In this document: positions 17,263 to 26,498 of the stretch, one piece after another
How positions within the stretch are numbered: the stretch's first letter is position 1
How the letters are laid out: each line of letters starts with the position of its first letter
Source of the DNA: DASSUC01 sp035649895
GTDB taxonomy: Bacteria; Actinomycetota; Actinomycetes; Mycobacteriales; Micromonosporaceae
Assembly: GCA_035649895.1 (NCBI GenBank)
Contig: DASRIS010000042.1
Location: 1 to 64,000, forward strand
Direction: 5' to 3'
DNA length: 64,000 nucleotides
Translations under genes and position numbers: made by a program
The notes under the pieces: model-generated
Database searches by the model: none
Told to the model about the DNA's origin: nothing
What the model saw: only the letters and a program-made list of their open reading frames with translations

Positions 17263-18768
17263 TCAGCGGGCGTATACCACGATCTCCTGCACACCGAGCT
17301 GGAACCGGCCGTCGCTGGCCTGCGGCATGCTGGTGATCCACAGCAGCAGGTAGCGGGTGTCCTGCTCGACCGTGAACACGTGGTTGGTGGGCAGGTCGGT
17401 CGCCGCCTCCCCGACCCGCTTGAAGGTCGCCACCACCTCGGCGTCGCCGGCGGAGGAGCTGCCCGGGTCAGTGCCGCCGGTGCGGATCTCGGCGGTCGTG
17501 CCGGGCGCCGAGAAGTTGACCGCCACGTTCCCGACGAACCGGGGCTGACCCAGGTCGAGCAGCACACCCATGCCGGGCTTGAGACCGCCGAAGTTGGGGC
17601 TGCCCCGGTAGTTCTGGGTCTCCCAGGCGGTGTCGGGCCGGTTGTCCACCACCGCCGCGACGCCGGTCAGCTCGGTGCGGTCGCCCTTGGGGTCCACGAT
17701 GCGCACCTGGTCGGACTTGAGCGCGATCGGCTTCGGAGCGGCCTCGCCACCCGCCGTGGGCGGCGAGGCGGTGCCCTTGGCGCCGGACGAGGACGCGCCA
17801 GCCCCGGCAGAGGAGAGCAGCTTGGCGCCGGCCACCAGCCCGGCGGTCGCGATCAGCACCAGGGCCAGCACGCCAATGGCCATCTTGCGGCCGACCCGGC
17901 GAGGGGTCTCGCTGCGCGGGTAGCTGCCGAAGCCGAGCGGGCTCTCGGTGTCCTCGTACGCCTCGTCGCCGTCCGCCTCGGCCGGGGTGCTGAGCCGGCC
18001 CAGCTCGGCGACGAGCACGTCGGCGGAGGGCAGCGCGAGCCGCCGGTCGAGCAGGTTGGTGGTGAGCTCGTCCAGGTACGGCGGCACGCCGCCGCGCATC
18101 AGCCGCGGCGGGGCGAGGATGCCGTTGACGTCGCGCACCGCGTCGGGCAGGTTGGCGCGGCCGGCCTCGGCGTGCGGCCAGGAGCCAGCCAGCGCGAAGT
18201 AGAGGACGCCGGCGATCGCGCGGACGTCGTGGTCGAACTCGACCGCGTCGTCGAACCGGGCGTCGGCGAGCACCACCCGGCCGTCTCGGGCGATCAGGAC
18301 GGTGCCGGGGTGGATGTTGCCGTGCACCATGCCGGTCGCGTGCATCGCGGCCACCGCGCCCGCGACCGCGTACGCCACATCGATGGCCCGGCCCGGGTCC
18401 AGCACCCCGGCCTCGACGTGCTCACGCAGCGGCGCGCCCTCGACCCACTCGCGCACCACGTACGCCCGTTCGCCCTCGTCGATCGCGTCGTAGATGCCGA
18501 CGAGGTTGGGGTGGACGACGCGGCTGGCCGCCACCGCGGCGTTGAGCATCTCCATCGCCGACTCGCCGCCGGGGTAGCGCAGCACCACGGCGACCGGGCG
18601 GCGCAGGATGACGTCTGAGCCCCGCCACACCTGCCGGCCGACGGCGTCGTCGTTGATGTGTTCCTCGAGCCGGTAACGCTCGGCGAGGATCTCCCCCACC
18701 ATGGGCGAACCGAAGGTCATGACCGGGCGGGCGGTCTCCGCCTCTTGGCCGTCGTCGACCTGCGTCAC
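17263..18768 (-). CDS. membrane-anchored pseudokinase with discoidin-like extracellular domain (MurJ partner)
   Basis: 501 residues. The cytoplasmic N-terminal 260 residues have a Ser/Thr kinase fold, but key residues are lost. The catalytic HRD is replaced in VHGNIHPGTVLI, the DFG motif is LADAR, and the glycine-rich loop is not recognisable, so no kinase activity is expected. One membrane helix (MAIGVLALVLIATAGLVAG) precedes an extracellular domain with TAWETQNYRGSPNFGGLKPG, like coagulation factor 5/8-type carbohydrate-binding domains. In mycobacteria this pseudokinase is fused to MurJ and, when phosphorylated, binds FhaA to limit lipid II flipping. Here it is a separate gene directly after murJ. 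The start is GTG 18768 with GAGGGAGG upstream. Confidence 0.87.
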   Translation of the reverse strand: MTQVDDGQEAETARPVMTFGSPMVGEILAERYRLEEHINDDAVGRQVWRGSDVILRRPVAVVLRYPGGESAMEMLNAAVAASRVVHPNLVGIYDAIDEGERAYVVREWVEGAPLREHVEAGVLDPGRAIDVAYAVAGAVAAMHATGMVHGNIHPGTVLIARDGRVVLADARFDDAVEFDHDVRAIAGVLYFALAGSWPHAEAGRANLPDAVRDVNGILAPPRLMRGGVPPYLDELTTNLLDRRLALPSADVLVAELGRLSTPAEADGDEAYEDTESPLGFGSYPRSETPRRVGRKMAIGVLALVLIATAGLVAGAKLLSSAGAGASSSGAKGTASPPTAGGEAAPKPIALKSDQVRIVDPKGDRTELTGVAAVVDNRPDTAWETQNYRGSPNFGGLKPGMGVLLDLGQPRFVGNVAVNFSAPGTTAEIRTGGTDPGSSSAGDAEVVATFKRVGEAATDLPTNHVFTVEQDTRYLLLWITSMPQASDGRFQLGVQEIVVYAR

Positions 18769-19000
18769 CCGTCCTCCCTCGATGCTGCCGAGTGCCTTGG
18801 CCTAGCGTAGGTGGTCCACGTCATACCGGGGGCGACCTTACTCCGGCGAGGCGGCGCTGCCTGTCCGGTATCTTTCCGCAGCTTCCAGGGGGTGCCATTG
18901 TGGTACCGCTCTGCTACCAGAACGTGACCGGCGCTTCGGGGACCCTGTCCGGTTGACGCATTCTACGCGGTACGCCGCTGCACCGTTGCCGCCGCCGGCC

Positions 19001-20686
19001 TCACCGCCGCAGCCGGCGGCGGACCAGCCCGACCACGTCGGCGACCTCGCTCATCCGCAGGGCGAGCGCGAGGCCGACGTACGCCGCGACGATAGCCACC
19101 CCACCGAGGGTGAGCTGGGTGACCGAGGCGACCCGGGTGTCGTCGGCCAAGCCGGCGCCGACCAGCCGGACGACCACGAACCCGGCGACCGCGGCCCCGA
19201 GCGCGGCGAGCGCCGCCTTGCCGAAGGTCGAAAGGATCCGGCGTAGCCCGATCGGCCCGACCCGGCGGCGCAGCAGCACGCCGGAGGCGAACGCGGCCAG
19301 CACGAACGAGACCGCGTTGCCGAGCATCAGGCCAGCGGCCACGAAGACCGGCGCGAGCACGGCGGCCAGGATGAGCTGCACGCCCACCCGTACGGCGACC
19401 ACGGGCAGGTTGACCAGGGCCGGGGTCCGGGTGTCCGGCAGGGCGTAGAACGCGAACGTGTACAGCTGGCTCACCGAGAACGGCACCAGCGCGAACGCCG
19501 CGACGAGCAGCACCAGGGAGGTGGCGAGCGAGTCGGAGCGGGTGAACGCGCCGTACTCGAACAGCGTGCGGGCGATCGGCTGGGCCAGCACCGCGTAGCC
19601 GACCGCGATCGGGGCCAGCACCACCGCGGACATCCGGGTGCCCCGGGACAGGTCGTCGGTGAAGTCGGCGTAGCGGCCCGCCGCCGCCGCCGAGCTCATC
19701 CGTGGCAGCAGCGCCGTGATGATCGAGACTGCGATGATCCCGTGCGCCATCATCAACAGCAGGTACGTGTTGTTGTAGATCAGCGGCCCAGCCGCCTCGT
19801 CGTCCGCGCTGGACGCCTCGTTGGCGAGCCGGATCAGTACGACCAGGCCGAGCTGGCTCACGGCCACGTAGCAGAAGGCCCAGGCGCCGAGCCGGGCCAG
19901 CTCGCGCAGGCGCAGCGCGCGCACGTCGAACCGCCAGCGCCAGCGGAACCCGACCCGCCGCAGCGCCGGCCACAGCGCCAGCGACTGCACCACGATGCCG
20001 AGGAACGTGCCGACGCCGACCAGCAGCACCTGCCCGCCCGTGAGCTCCTCGGGCGCCAGCGGGCGGGCCCCGTACACCGCGATGTAGGTGGCGAACGTGC
20101 CGATCACAACCGCGTTGTTGAGGATCGGTGCCCACATCGGCGCGGCGAAGTGGTCCCGGGTGTTGAGGACCGCCGCGAGCAGCGCGGCGAGGCCGTAGAA
20201 GAAGATCGTGGGCAGGATCAGGTAGCCGAGCGTGGTGATCAGGTCGCGGCCGGCCGGGGTCGAGTCGCCGCCGGCCAGCAGGACGGTCAGCACCGGCGCC
20301 GCCACGACCGCGAGCAGCGTGGTCGCGCCGAGCGCCAGCACCGCGAGGGTCAACAAGCGCTGGGCGTACGCGTCACCGCCGTCCCCGTCGCGGTCGCGGG
20401 CCCGGACCAGCAGGGGCACCACGACGCTGGCGAGGATCCCACCGAGCAGCAGCTCGTAGATCATGCCCGGGATGAACTGCGCGGTGGTGTAGGCGTCGCC
20501 GACGAGCGTGCTGCCCAGAGCCGCGGCGACCACGGCCGTGCGCAGGAACCCGGTCAGCCGGCTCACCAGGCTGCCGGCCGCCATCACCGCGCTGTGCCGC
20601 AGCAGGCTGCCGGCCCGGGCCCGGCCGGCGGCAACGGCCCGTCCCGGGGCCGCGGCGTCCGTCACCTGCTGCTCGCCCTGCGCCAT
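19001..20686 (-). CDS. murJ: lipid II flippase MurJ (MviN)
   Basis: 561 residues with about 14 membrane helices of the MOP exporter family. It flips lipid II outward for peptidoglycan synthesis. The N-terminal signature reads SLVSRLTGFLRTAVVAAALG, followed by AYTTAQFIPGMIYELLLGG; conserved segments PMWAPILNNAVVIG and RTLFEYGAFTRSD follow. The start is ATG 20686; upstream frame is spurious and crosses the divergent cca promoter region. It is the first gene of the minus-strand run murJ, pseudokinase, sigM, anti-sigma. Confidence 0.95.
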   Translation of the reverse strand: MAQGEQQVTDAAAPGRAVAAGRARAGSLLRHSAVMAAGSLVSRLTGFLRTAVVAAALGSTLVGDAYTTAQFIPGMIYELLLGGILASVVVPLLVRARDRDGDGGDAYAQRLLTLAVLALGATTLLAVVAAPVLTVLLAGGDSTPAGRDLITTLGYLILPTIFFYGLAALLAAVLNTRDHFAAPMWAPILNNAVVIGTFATYIAVYGARPLAPEELTGGQVLLVGVGTFLGIVVQSLALWPALRRVGFRWRWRFDVRALRLRELARLGAWAFCYVAVSQLGLVVLIRLANEASSADDEAAGPLIYNNTYLLLMMAHGIIAVSIITALLPRMSSAAAAGRYADFTDDLSRGTRMSAVVLAPIAVGYAVLAQPIARTLFEYGAFTRSDSLATSLVLLVAAFALVPFSVSQLYTFAFYALPDTRTPALVNLPVVAVRVGVQLILAAVLAPVFVAAGLMLGNAVSFVLAAFASGVLLRRRVGPIGLRRILSTFGKAALAALGAAVAGFVVVRLVGAGLADDTRVASVTQLTLGGVAIVAAYVGLALALRMSEVADVVGLVRRRLRR

Positions 20687-20873
20687 GCCGCAGACCTTAG
20701 CTGGGACGCGCGCGGCTGCGGGCCACGCAGCTGCGCGGGGGCGCGGTGCGTGCCGGAAGCTCTGCGCGGGGCGCACAGTGCGTGGCGCTGCGCGGGCAGT
20801 GCCTGGCGCAGCTCGTACGAGGTGTCGGGCGGCGCTGGCCAGGCCAGGTCCGGCCGTTACGCTAGGCGGCGCC

Positions 20874-22310
20874 ATGTCCGAGCCCGCTGCCCTCAGCAAT
20901 GCCCAGCGCCGCGCGGTGACGGCGCTGCTGCGCGTGTCACCCGTCGCCGACGAGCTGGGCCGCCGCTTCGCCCGGGCCGGCCACGAGCTGCACCTCGTCG
21001 GTGGCTCGGTGCGCGACGCCCTGCTCGGCCGGCTCGGCCACGACCTCGACTTCTGCACCGACGCCACGCCGGACCAGACGCTGCGCGTGGTCAACGGCTG
21101 GGCGGAGGCGGTCTGGGAGACCGGCCGCGAGTTCGGCACGATCGGGGCGGCCCGGCGCGGGCTGCGCCTGGAGGTCACGACGTTCCGGGCCGAGGCGTAC
21201 GACGGCGTCAGCCGCAACCCGGTGGTCCGCTACGGCACCACGCTCACCGAGGACCTGCGCCGGCGGGACTTCCGGATCAACGCGATGGCGGTGAGCGTCC
21301 CGGAGCACAAGTTCACCGACCCGTACGGCGGCCTCGCCGACCTCGCCGCCCGGGTGATCCGTACGCCGGGCCGGCCGCAGGAGTCGTTCGGCGACGACCC
21401 GCTGCGGATGCTGCGCGCCGCGCGGTTCGCCGCCCAGCTGCGCTTCACCGTTGCCAGCGAGGTCGTCGCGGCCATGGCCGAGATGGCCACGGACCTGAGC
21501 CGGGTCACCGCGGAGCGGATCCGGGACGAGCTCACCAAGCTGATGTGCGGTACCGACCCGGTCGCCGGGCTGCGGCTGCTGGTGGAGACGGGGCTGGCCG
21601 ACCAGTTCCTGCCGGAGCTGTCCGGGCTGCAGCTGGAGATCGACGAGCACGCCCAGCACAAGGACGTCTACGAGCACACGCTCACGGTGGTCCGCAACGC
21701 GGTGGGCCTGGAGGAGGACGGGCCGGACCTCGTCCTGCGGATGGCGGCGCTCATGCACGACGTGGGCAAGCCGGCGACGAAGGCGGTCGGGCCGGACGGC
21801 CGGGTGAGCTTCCACCATCACGAGGTGGTCGGGGCCCGGCTGACCAGGCAACGGATGACCCAGCTGCGCTACCCCAAGGACGTCGTCGCCGACGTCGCCG
21901 GACTGGTAGCGCTGCACCTGCGGTTCTACGGGTACGGCCGGGGCGAGTGGACGGACTCGGCGGTGCGCCGTTACGCCACCGACGCCGGCCCGCTGCTGCC
22001 GCGCCTGCACAAGCTGACCCGCTCCGACTGCACCACCCGCAACCGGCGCAAGGCCGCCGCGTTGGCCGCGGACTACACCGCGCTGGAGGAGCGCATCGCC
22101 CGCCTCGCCGCAGAGGAGGACCTGCGCCGGGTCCGGCCCGACCTGGACGGCAACGCGATCATGGAGCTGCTGGGCGTGCCGCCCGGCCCGGTCGTCGGGC
22201 AGGCCTGGCGGCACCTGAAGGAGCTGCGGCTCGAGCGCGGGCCGCTCAGCCGGGCCGAGGCAGCGGCCGAGCTGTACCGCTGGGCCCGCGAACAGGGCCT
22301 GGTCGAGTGA
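20874..22310 (+). CDS. cca: CCA tRNA nucleotidyltransferase / poly(A) polymerase family
   Basis: 478 residues. The class II nucleotidyltransferase head reads HLVGGSVRDALLGRLGHDLDFCTDA with both metal-binding aspartates, then RRRDFRINAMAV, DPLRMLRAARFAAQL (tRNA-binding head), and an HD domain with MAALMHDVGKPATK and FHHHEVVGARL. The HD domain suggests additional phosphohydrolase activity. It adds or repairs the 3'-CCA end of tRNAs. ATG 20874 is chosen as the first codon with homology. It is divergent from murJ, as pcnA is in mycobacteria, with 187 bp between starts. Confidence 0.93.
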   Translation: MSEPAALSNAQRRAVTALLRVSPVADELGRRFARAGHELHLVGGSVRDALLGRLGHDLDFCTDATPDQTLRVVNGWAEAVWETGREFGTIGAARRGLRLEVTTFRAEAYDGVSRNPVVRYGTTLTEDLRRRDFRINAMAVSVPEHKFTDPYGGLADLAARVIRTPGRPQESFGDDPLRMLRAARFAAQLRFTVASEVVAAMAEMATDLSRVTAERIRDELTKLMCGTDPVAGLRLLVETGLADQFLPELSGLQLEIDEHAQHKDVYEHTLTVVRNAVGLEEDGPDLVLRMAALMHDVGKPATKAVGPDGRVSFHHHEVVGARLTRQRMTQLRYPKDVVADVAGLVALHLRFYGYGRGEWTDSAVRRYATDAGPLLPRLHKLTRSDCTTRNRRKAAALAADYTALEERIARLAAEEDLRRVRPDLDGNAIMELLGVPPGPVVGQAWRHLKELRLERGPLSRAEAAAELYRWAREQGLVE

Positions 22311-22313
22311 GCG

Positions 22314-22844
22314 TCAGCCGGGGCGCATGCCGGACTCCTCGACCACGACGCTCGTCTCGTCCGGCACCTCCACGACGTACACGTGGGTGCCGATCGGGAT
22401 GGGCACGGACGCCCTGGCCCGCAGCTTGACCGGCCGGCGGCGGCCGATCCGCAGCCGCACCTCGCCGTACCCGTCCGGGGGGATCGGCGTGACCACGAGG
22501 CCGCGCCTGCCCACCAGGCCGGTGTCGGCGGCCGGCGGGTCTGCCGGCACGCCGCGGGCGGTGCGGCTCAGCCGCCACGCGGCGTAGGCGATGGGCACGG
22601 CGACCACCACGCCGATCGCGGCCGCGGTCAGCGCCGGCACCGTGGTACGGCCGCGGAGCAGCTGGTACGCGAGCGCACCGGCGAAGCCGAACGCGGCCGC
22701 AAAGCCTCCGAAGACATCCGGTGACCGCAGCCCGTTGGCTTCTGGGCCGGTGAAGGGCAGGCGGTCGCCGAGGAGGAACGACGCGGCCACAACCAGCGCG
22801 CCCAGCGCACCAATCACCAGAAAGGTCAGCGTCGCCTCATTCAC
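22314..22844 (-). CDS. NfeD-like integral membrane protein
   Basis: 176 residues with about three membrane helices (TLFLVIGALGALVVAASFLLG-like first segment, then AFGFAGALAYQLL and ALTAAAIGVVVAVPIAYAAW) and a C-terminal OB-like domain, TGLVGRRGLVVTPIPPDGYGEV, ending with HVYVVEVPDETSVVVE. That domain is typical of NfeD proteins, thought to be partners of SPFH/stomatin proteins in membrane organisation; none is encoded nearby. It is convergent with cca, with only three bases between stops. Confidence 0.7.
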   Translation of the reverse strand: MNEATLTFLVIGALGALVVAASFLLGDRLPFTGPEANGLRSPDVFGGFAAAFGFAGALAYQLLRGRTTVPALTAAAIGVVVAVPIAYAAWRLSRTARGVPADPPAADTGLVGRRGLVVTPIPPDGYGEVRLRIGRRRPVKLRARASVPIPIGTHVYVVEVPDETSVVVEESGMRPG

Positions 22845-22870
22845 GTCCGCAGGTTAGCCGCATCGAGGTC

Positions 22871-23422
22871 ATGCGGCACACTGGGCCGGTGCGGTCAAGT
22901 TCGGAGCCGGGTCGGTGGGGCGCGGAGCCGGTGTGGTGGGGCGCGGTGCCGGCACCAATCGGTGACCTGGGCGTGGCAGTGGACGAGCACGGGGTGTGCG
23001 CGGTCGCGCTGTCCGGCCCGCCCGGGCCGGTCGCGGACCAGCCCGACGGCCTGCTCGCCGAGGCGATGCGGCAGCTACGCGCGTACCTGGCCGGCGAGCT
23101 GACCTCGTTCGACCTCGTGCTGTCCGTGCGCCGGGGCAGCCCGTTCGAGCGGGCCGTCTGGGCGCAGATCGCGCAGATCCCGTACGCGCAGACGCGTACC
23201 TACGGCGAGGTGGCCGCGGCGGTGGGCAACGGTGACCCGTTGGCGGCGCGGGCGGTGGGTGTGGCCTGCAACCGCAACCCGCTGCCGGTTGTGGTGCCGT
23301 GCCACCGTGTCGTCGGAGCCGGCGGCAAGCTGGTCGGCTTCGGCGGCGGCCTGCCGCGCAAGCGGTTCCTGCTGGAGCTGGAGGCGCGGGTGCGCCTGGT
23401 CCAGGACTTCGGGCTCGGCTAG
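22871..23422 (+). CDS. ogt: methylated-DNA-[protein]-cysteine S-methyltransferase
   Basis: 183-residue suicide repair protein that moves O6-methyl groups from guanine to its own cysteine. The active site reads VVVPCHRVVGAGGKLVGFGGG and the DNA-binding helix region has SPFERAVWAQIAQIPYAQTRTYGEVA. The N-terminal domain is of normal size, but the first 20 residues (RSSSEPGRWGAEP) may be non-native; a GTG at about 22889 is an alternative start. It is a stand-alone gene divergent from the NfeD-like gene with 26 bases between starts, so their promoters must overlap. Confidence 0.92.
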   Translation: MRHTGPVRSSSEPGRWGAEPVWWGAVPAPIGDLGVAVDEHGVCAVALSGPPGPVADQPDGLLAEAMRQLRAYLAGELTSFDLVLSVRRGSPFERAVWAQIAQIPYAQTRTYGEVAAAVGNGDPLAARAVGVACNRNPLPVVVPCHRVVGAGGKLVGFGGGLPRKRFLLELEARVRLVQDFGLG

Positions 23423-23474
23423 GGCCCCTGCCGGCCGGCCCTGCCCAGCGCCATCGGGGCAGGCCCGCCCAGCC

Positions 23475-23972
23475 TCAGCCGAGGATCCACATCCCGAACC
23501 GGACCACCCCGAGGGCGGCGAGCGCCACCACGATGCCGACGGTGACCAGCACGAACAGGCACGGGATGAGGGCGCCCCGGGAGTCCGGCGCCCGGTAGTG
23601 ACCGCGCCACCGGCTGGGCGGGCCGGACCGCTCCGCCTCCTCGACGAGCGCGAGCAGCCGCTCCCGTGCCGCTTCGGTGGGTAGGCCGACCAGATCCTCG
23701 CTCCAGGCGAGCAGCCGCAGCCGCAGCCACGGCGAGGGGTTGGCCCGGATGAACGCGGCCAGCTCCTCGGGCCGGGCATCGTCGGTGAGGAACGACCACC
23801 GCCCGGCCTCCACCAGGTTGCCGGTCTGGCGGTAGACCGCGGCGAGCAGGCGCCGCACCTCGATGTCGGACGGGTCGACCGCGAGCAGGGTGCGCAGGCG
23901 CTGGGTGGCACGGTAGGTATGGCCGAGCGTGAGGTCGTCCTTCACCCGCGCGAGCACATCCGCCTTTGCCAC
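23475..23972 (-). CDS. DUF6584-like membrane-tail protein, copy 1
   Basis: About 165 residues from GTG 23972 (ATG 23999 is an in-frame alternative). A helical N-terminal region (VLARVKDDLTLGHTYRATQRL, then DIEVRRLLAAVYRQTGNLVEAGRW) looks like a TPR-type hairpin pair, with one C-terminal membrane helix (LIPCLFVLVTVGIVVALAAL). No signal peptide, so it is probably tail-anchored with the helical part inside. The next gene on this strand is a clear paralogue. Function unknown. Confidence 0.65.
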   Translation of the reverse strand: MAKADVLARVKDDLTLGHTYRATQRLRTLLAVDPSDIEVRRLLAAVYRQTGNLVEAGRWSFLTDDARPEELAAFIRANPSPWLRLRLLAWSEDLVGLPTEAARERLLALVEEAERSGPPSRWRGHYRAPDSRGALIPCLFVLVTVGIVVALAALGVVRFGMWILG

Positions 23973-24164
23973 GCATAGATGTTCGCTTGATGCCCACAAA
24001 TTCGCTAGACCGCTTTTGCGGCTTACCGGGTTTGTCGGTTTCCTATTCCGGCAGATCTACCCTGCTCAGCGCGCGATCACCACGCTACGAAACCGTCCGG
24101 ATACCCCTGCAGGAAGATGTTGGGCCACCCGCGCGGAGGACGGCCCGGCGACCGACCTTTGAGC

Positions 24165-24647
24165 TCACAGTAGCCACTGGGCGACTGTGACCAGGCCCAG
24201 CACGGCGAAGGCGGTGACCAGAAGGGCCACCGCCGCGACTGCCGCCACGCTCAATGATCGCGATCGGGTACGCGGCAGGCGCCGGCCACCCGCCGACAGC
24301 TGCCCATCGGCCGTCCGGGCGAGGGCGTCCAGCCGCCGCCGCGCGTACTCGGTGGCGGCCAGGCCGGCCAGGTCCGGCCAGCGCAGTGCGGCGAGCCGTC
24401 CGGCGGGCGTCGGGAAGGCCCGCTCGAACGCGGCGGTCTCCGCCGGATCGGCGGCCGGGTCCAGGTATGCCCAGCGCCCAGCCTCGATCCTGTTGCCCAC
24501 CATCCGGTACACCGCCGCGAGCCGGCGGCGGAGGTCCAGGTCGGTCGGGTGGACGGTGACGAGGCTGCTAAGCCGTTGGATCGCCGGGTGGGTGTGACCG
24601 CGGGCCAGGTCGGCCGCAACCCGGGCGAGCGCATCGGTCTTCCCCAT
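24165..24647 (-). CDS. DUF6584-like membrane-tail protein, copy 2
   Basis: 160 residues from ATG 24647. It shares the plan of the preceding protein: ALARVAADLARGHTHPAIQRL, then DLDLRRRLAAVYRMVGNRIEAGRWAYL and a C-terminal membrane helix. The two are tandem paralogues from a gene duplication and have diverged well beyond the alignment core. Between them lies a 190-bp, less GC-rich stretch that should hold the copy 1 promoter. Function unknown. Confidence 0.65.
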   Translation of the reverse strand: MGKTDALARVAADLARGHTHPAIQRLSSLVTVHPTDLDLRRRLAAVYRMVGNRIEAGRWAYLDPAADPAETAAFERAFPTPAGRLAALRWPDLAGLAATEYARRRLDALARTADGQLSAGGRRLPRTRSRSLSVAAVAAVALLVTAFAVLGLVTVAQWLL

Positions 24648-24760
24648 GCCCCCACTATGGGGCGCGGTGCCGGCCCGGTCTAGTACCGCATAGGCCCTGA
24701 TGGCGGACGAATCGGGGCGGCGGTAGGGCCCGCCGGCCCCGATCACGTCACTCATTCATG

Positions 24761-25840
24761 TCATCGAGGGACATCGCCCCGGATGAACGCCTCGACCGCC
24801 TCCCGCGCCTGCTCGTCGGTGTACTGCACGGGTGGCGACTTCATGAAGTATGACGAGGCTGACAGCACCGGCCCGCCGATCCTCCGGTCCAGCGCGATCT
24901 TCGCCGCCCGGATCGCGTCGATGATGATGCCGGCCGAGTTCGGCGAGTCCCACACCTCGAGCTTGAGCTCCGCGTTGAGCGGGACGTCGCCGAAGGACTT
25001 GCCCTCGAGGCGGATGTACGCCCACTTGCGGTCGTCCAGCCACGGCACGTGGTCGCTCGGTCCGATGTGCACGGTCCCGCGCTCCATCTCGTGCGGCACC
25101 TGCGAGGTGACCGACTGGGTCTTCGAGATCTTCTTGGAGAGCAGCCGCTCCCGCTCCAGCATGTTGAGGAAGTCCATGTTGCCGCCGAAGTTGAGCTGGT
25201 ACGTGCGCTGCAGCTCGACGCCGCGGTCCTCGAAGAGCCGGGCCAGCGCCCGGTGCACGATCGTCGCGCCGACCTGGGACTTGATGTCGTCGCCGATGAT
25301 GGGCAGGCCGGCCGCCTCGAACCTCGCGGCCCACTGCGGGTCGGAGGCGATGAACACCGGCAGCGCGTTGACGAAGGCGCAGCCCGCGTCGATCGCGCAC
25401 TGGGCGTAGAACTTGTCGGCCTCCTCGGACCCGACCGGCAGGTAGCTGACCACCACGTCGACCCGTGCGGCCTTCAGCGCCGCGACCACGTCGACCGGTG
25501 CCTCGTCCGACTCGGTGATCGTCTCGCGGTAGTACTTGCCCAGGCCGTCCAGGGTGGGTGCGCGCTGCACCGTCACGCCGGTGGGTGGCACGTCGCAGAT
25601 CTTCACGGTGTTGTTCTCGCTGGCGACGATCGCCTCCGCGAGGTCCCGCCCGACCTTCTTGGCATCTACGTCGAACGCGGCGACGAACTGCACGTCAGAC
25701 ACGTGGTAGTCGCCGAAGGTGACGTGCATGAGGCCCGGGACGCGGTCGGCGGGGTCGGCGTCCCGGTAGTACTCGACGCCCTGCACCAGGGACGACGCGC
25801 AGTTACCGACACCGACAATGGCCACGCGGACGGAGCTCAT
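24761..25840 (-). CDS. ino1: inositol-3-phosphate synthase
   Basis: 359-residue NAD-dependent enzyme that converts glucose 6-phosphate to inositol 3-phosphate, the first step to phosphatidylinositol and mycothiol. The NAD motif is VAIVGVGNCASSLVQGVEYY, and VVVSYLPVGSEEADKFYAQ, LPIIGDDIKSQVGAT and TYQLNFGGNMDFLNM are characteristic, as is SPNSAGIIIDAIRAAKIALD. The length fits the short actinobacterial form. ATG 25840 has GGAGGAACC upstream and overlaps the padR stop by ATGA, so synthesis is coupled to the regulator. Regulation by PadR is inferred from the shared operator. Confidence 0.95.
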   Translation of the reverse strand: MSSVRVAIVGVGNCASSLVQGVEYYRDADPADRVPGLMHVTFGDYHVSDVQFVAAFDVDAKKVGRDLAEAIVASENNTVKICDVPPTGVTVQRAPTLDGLGKYYRETITESDEAPVDVVAALKAARVDVVVSYLPVGSEEADKFYAQCAIDAGCAFVNALPVFIASDPQWAARFEAAGLPIIGDDIKSQVGATIVHRALARLFEDRGVELQRTYQLNFGGNMDFLNMLERERLLSKKISKTQSVTSQVPHEMERGTVHIGPSDHVPWLDDRKWAYIRLEGKSFGDVPLNAELKLEVWDSPNSAGIIIDAIRAAKIALDRRIGGPVLSASSYFMKSPPVQYTDEQAREAVEAFIRGDVPR

Positions 25841-26457
25841 CGCGGTTCCTCCGTTTCTGTTTGTGAAGACCGCCCGGGCGGCGGGTTGGTCTGGTCGATC
25901 TGCGGTGGCCGGCCGGAGCGCTCGTTGGCGATGAGCTCCTCCAGCCAGCGGACCTCGCGCTCGCACGCGTCGAGCCCGTGCCGTTGCAGCTCGAGGGTGT
26001 AGGCGTCCAGCCGCTCGGCGGCGCGGCTGAGCACGTCCCGCAGGCCCTCGCGGCGCTCCTCCACCCGGCGCCGGCGCCCTTCCAGGATGCGCAGCCGGGT
26101 TGCCGCGTCGGTGCGGGAGAAGAAGGCGAAGTGGATGCCGAAGCCCGGCTCCTCGTAGCTCTCCGGCCCGGTCTGGGCCAGCAGCTCCTGGAACCGCTCC
26201 TTGCCCTCTGCCGTGATCTTGTAGACGACCCGCCCGCGCCGGCTGGTCAGCGGCGGGATCTCCGCCCGTGCGCCGCCGCGTGGCGTCGCCTCCTCGGTGA
26301 TCCAGCCACCGGCCTGCAGCCGGCGCAGTGTCGGGTAGAGGGACCCGTAGCTGATCGCCGCACGGATGGCGCCCAGCTTGGTGGTGAGCTGCTTGCGCAG
26401 CTCGTAGCCGTGCATGGGCGCCTCGTGGAGGAGACCGAGGATGGCCAGCTCGAGCAT
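25837..26457 (-). CDS. PadR family transcriptional regulator of the ino1 operon
   Basis: 206 residues from ATG 26457 (GAGGAGG upstream). The winged helix reads LELAILGLLHEAPMHGYELRKQL and SYGSLYPTLRRLQAGGWI, followed by RVVYKITAEGKERF. The C-terminal helical domain (RRRRVEERREGLRDVL to CEREVRWLEELIA) dimerises and should bind the ligand. It is the first gene of an operon with ino1, as in mycobacteria, and sits immediately after a near-perfect palindrome that overlaps its own promoter, so it probably represses itself and ino1. The inducer is unknown. Confidence 0.9.
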   Translation of the reverse strand: MLELAILGLLHEAPMHGYELRKQLTTKLGAIRAAISYGSLYPTLRRLQAGGWITEEATPRGGARAEIPPLTSRRGRVVYKITAEGKERFQELLAQTGPESYEEPGFGIHFAFFSRTDAATRLRILEGRRRRVEERREGLRDVLSRAAERLDAYTLELQRHGLDACEREVRWLEELIANERSGRPPQIDQTNPPPGRSSQTETEEPR

Positions 26458-26473
26458 GGCGGTTCCTCCTCTC

Positions 26474-26496
26474 CGATGTATCGGCCCGATACATCG
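26474..26496. promoter_or_regulatory. PadR operator
   Basis: Perfect 11-bp inverted repeat CGATGTATCGG with a single central base (C, 26485), the mirrored arm at 26486-26496. It contains the ATGT...ACAT core of PadR operators. It lies 17 bases before the padR start codon and covers the predicted transcription start. Confidence 0.85.
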
Positions 26497-26498
26497 CA

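Noticed and set aside
20687..21217. N-terminal extension of murJ
   Set aside because: Runs across the start of the divergent cca gene and has no family similarity; ATG 20686 fits MurJ.
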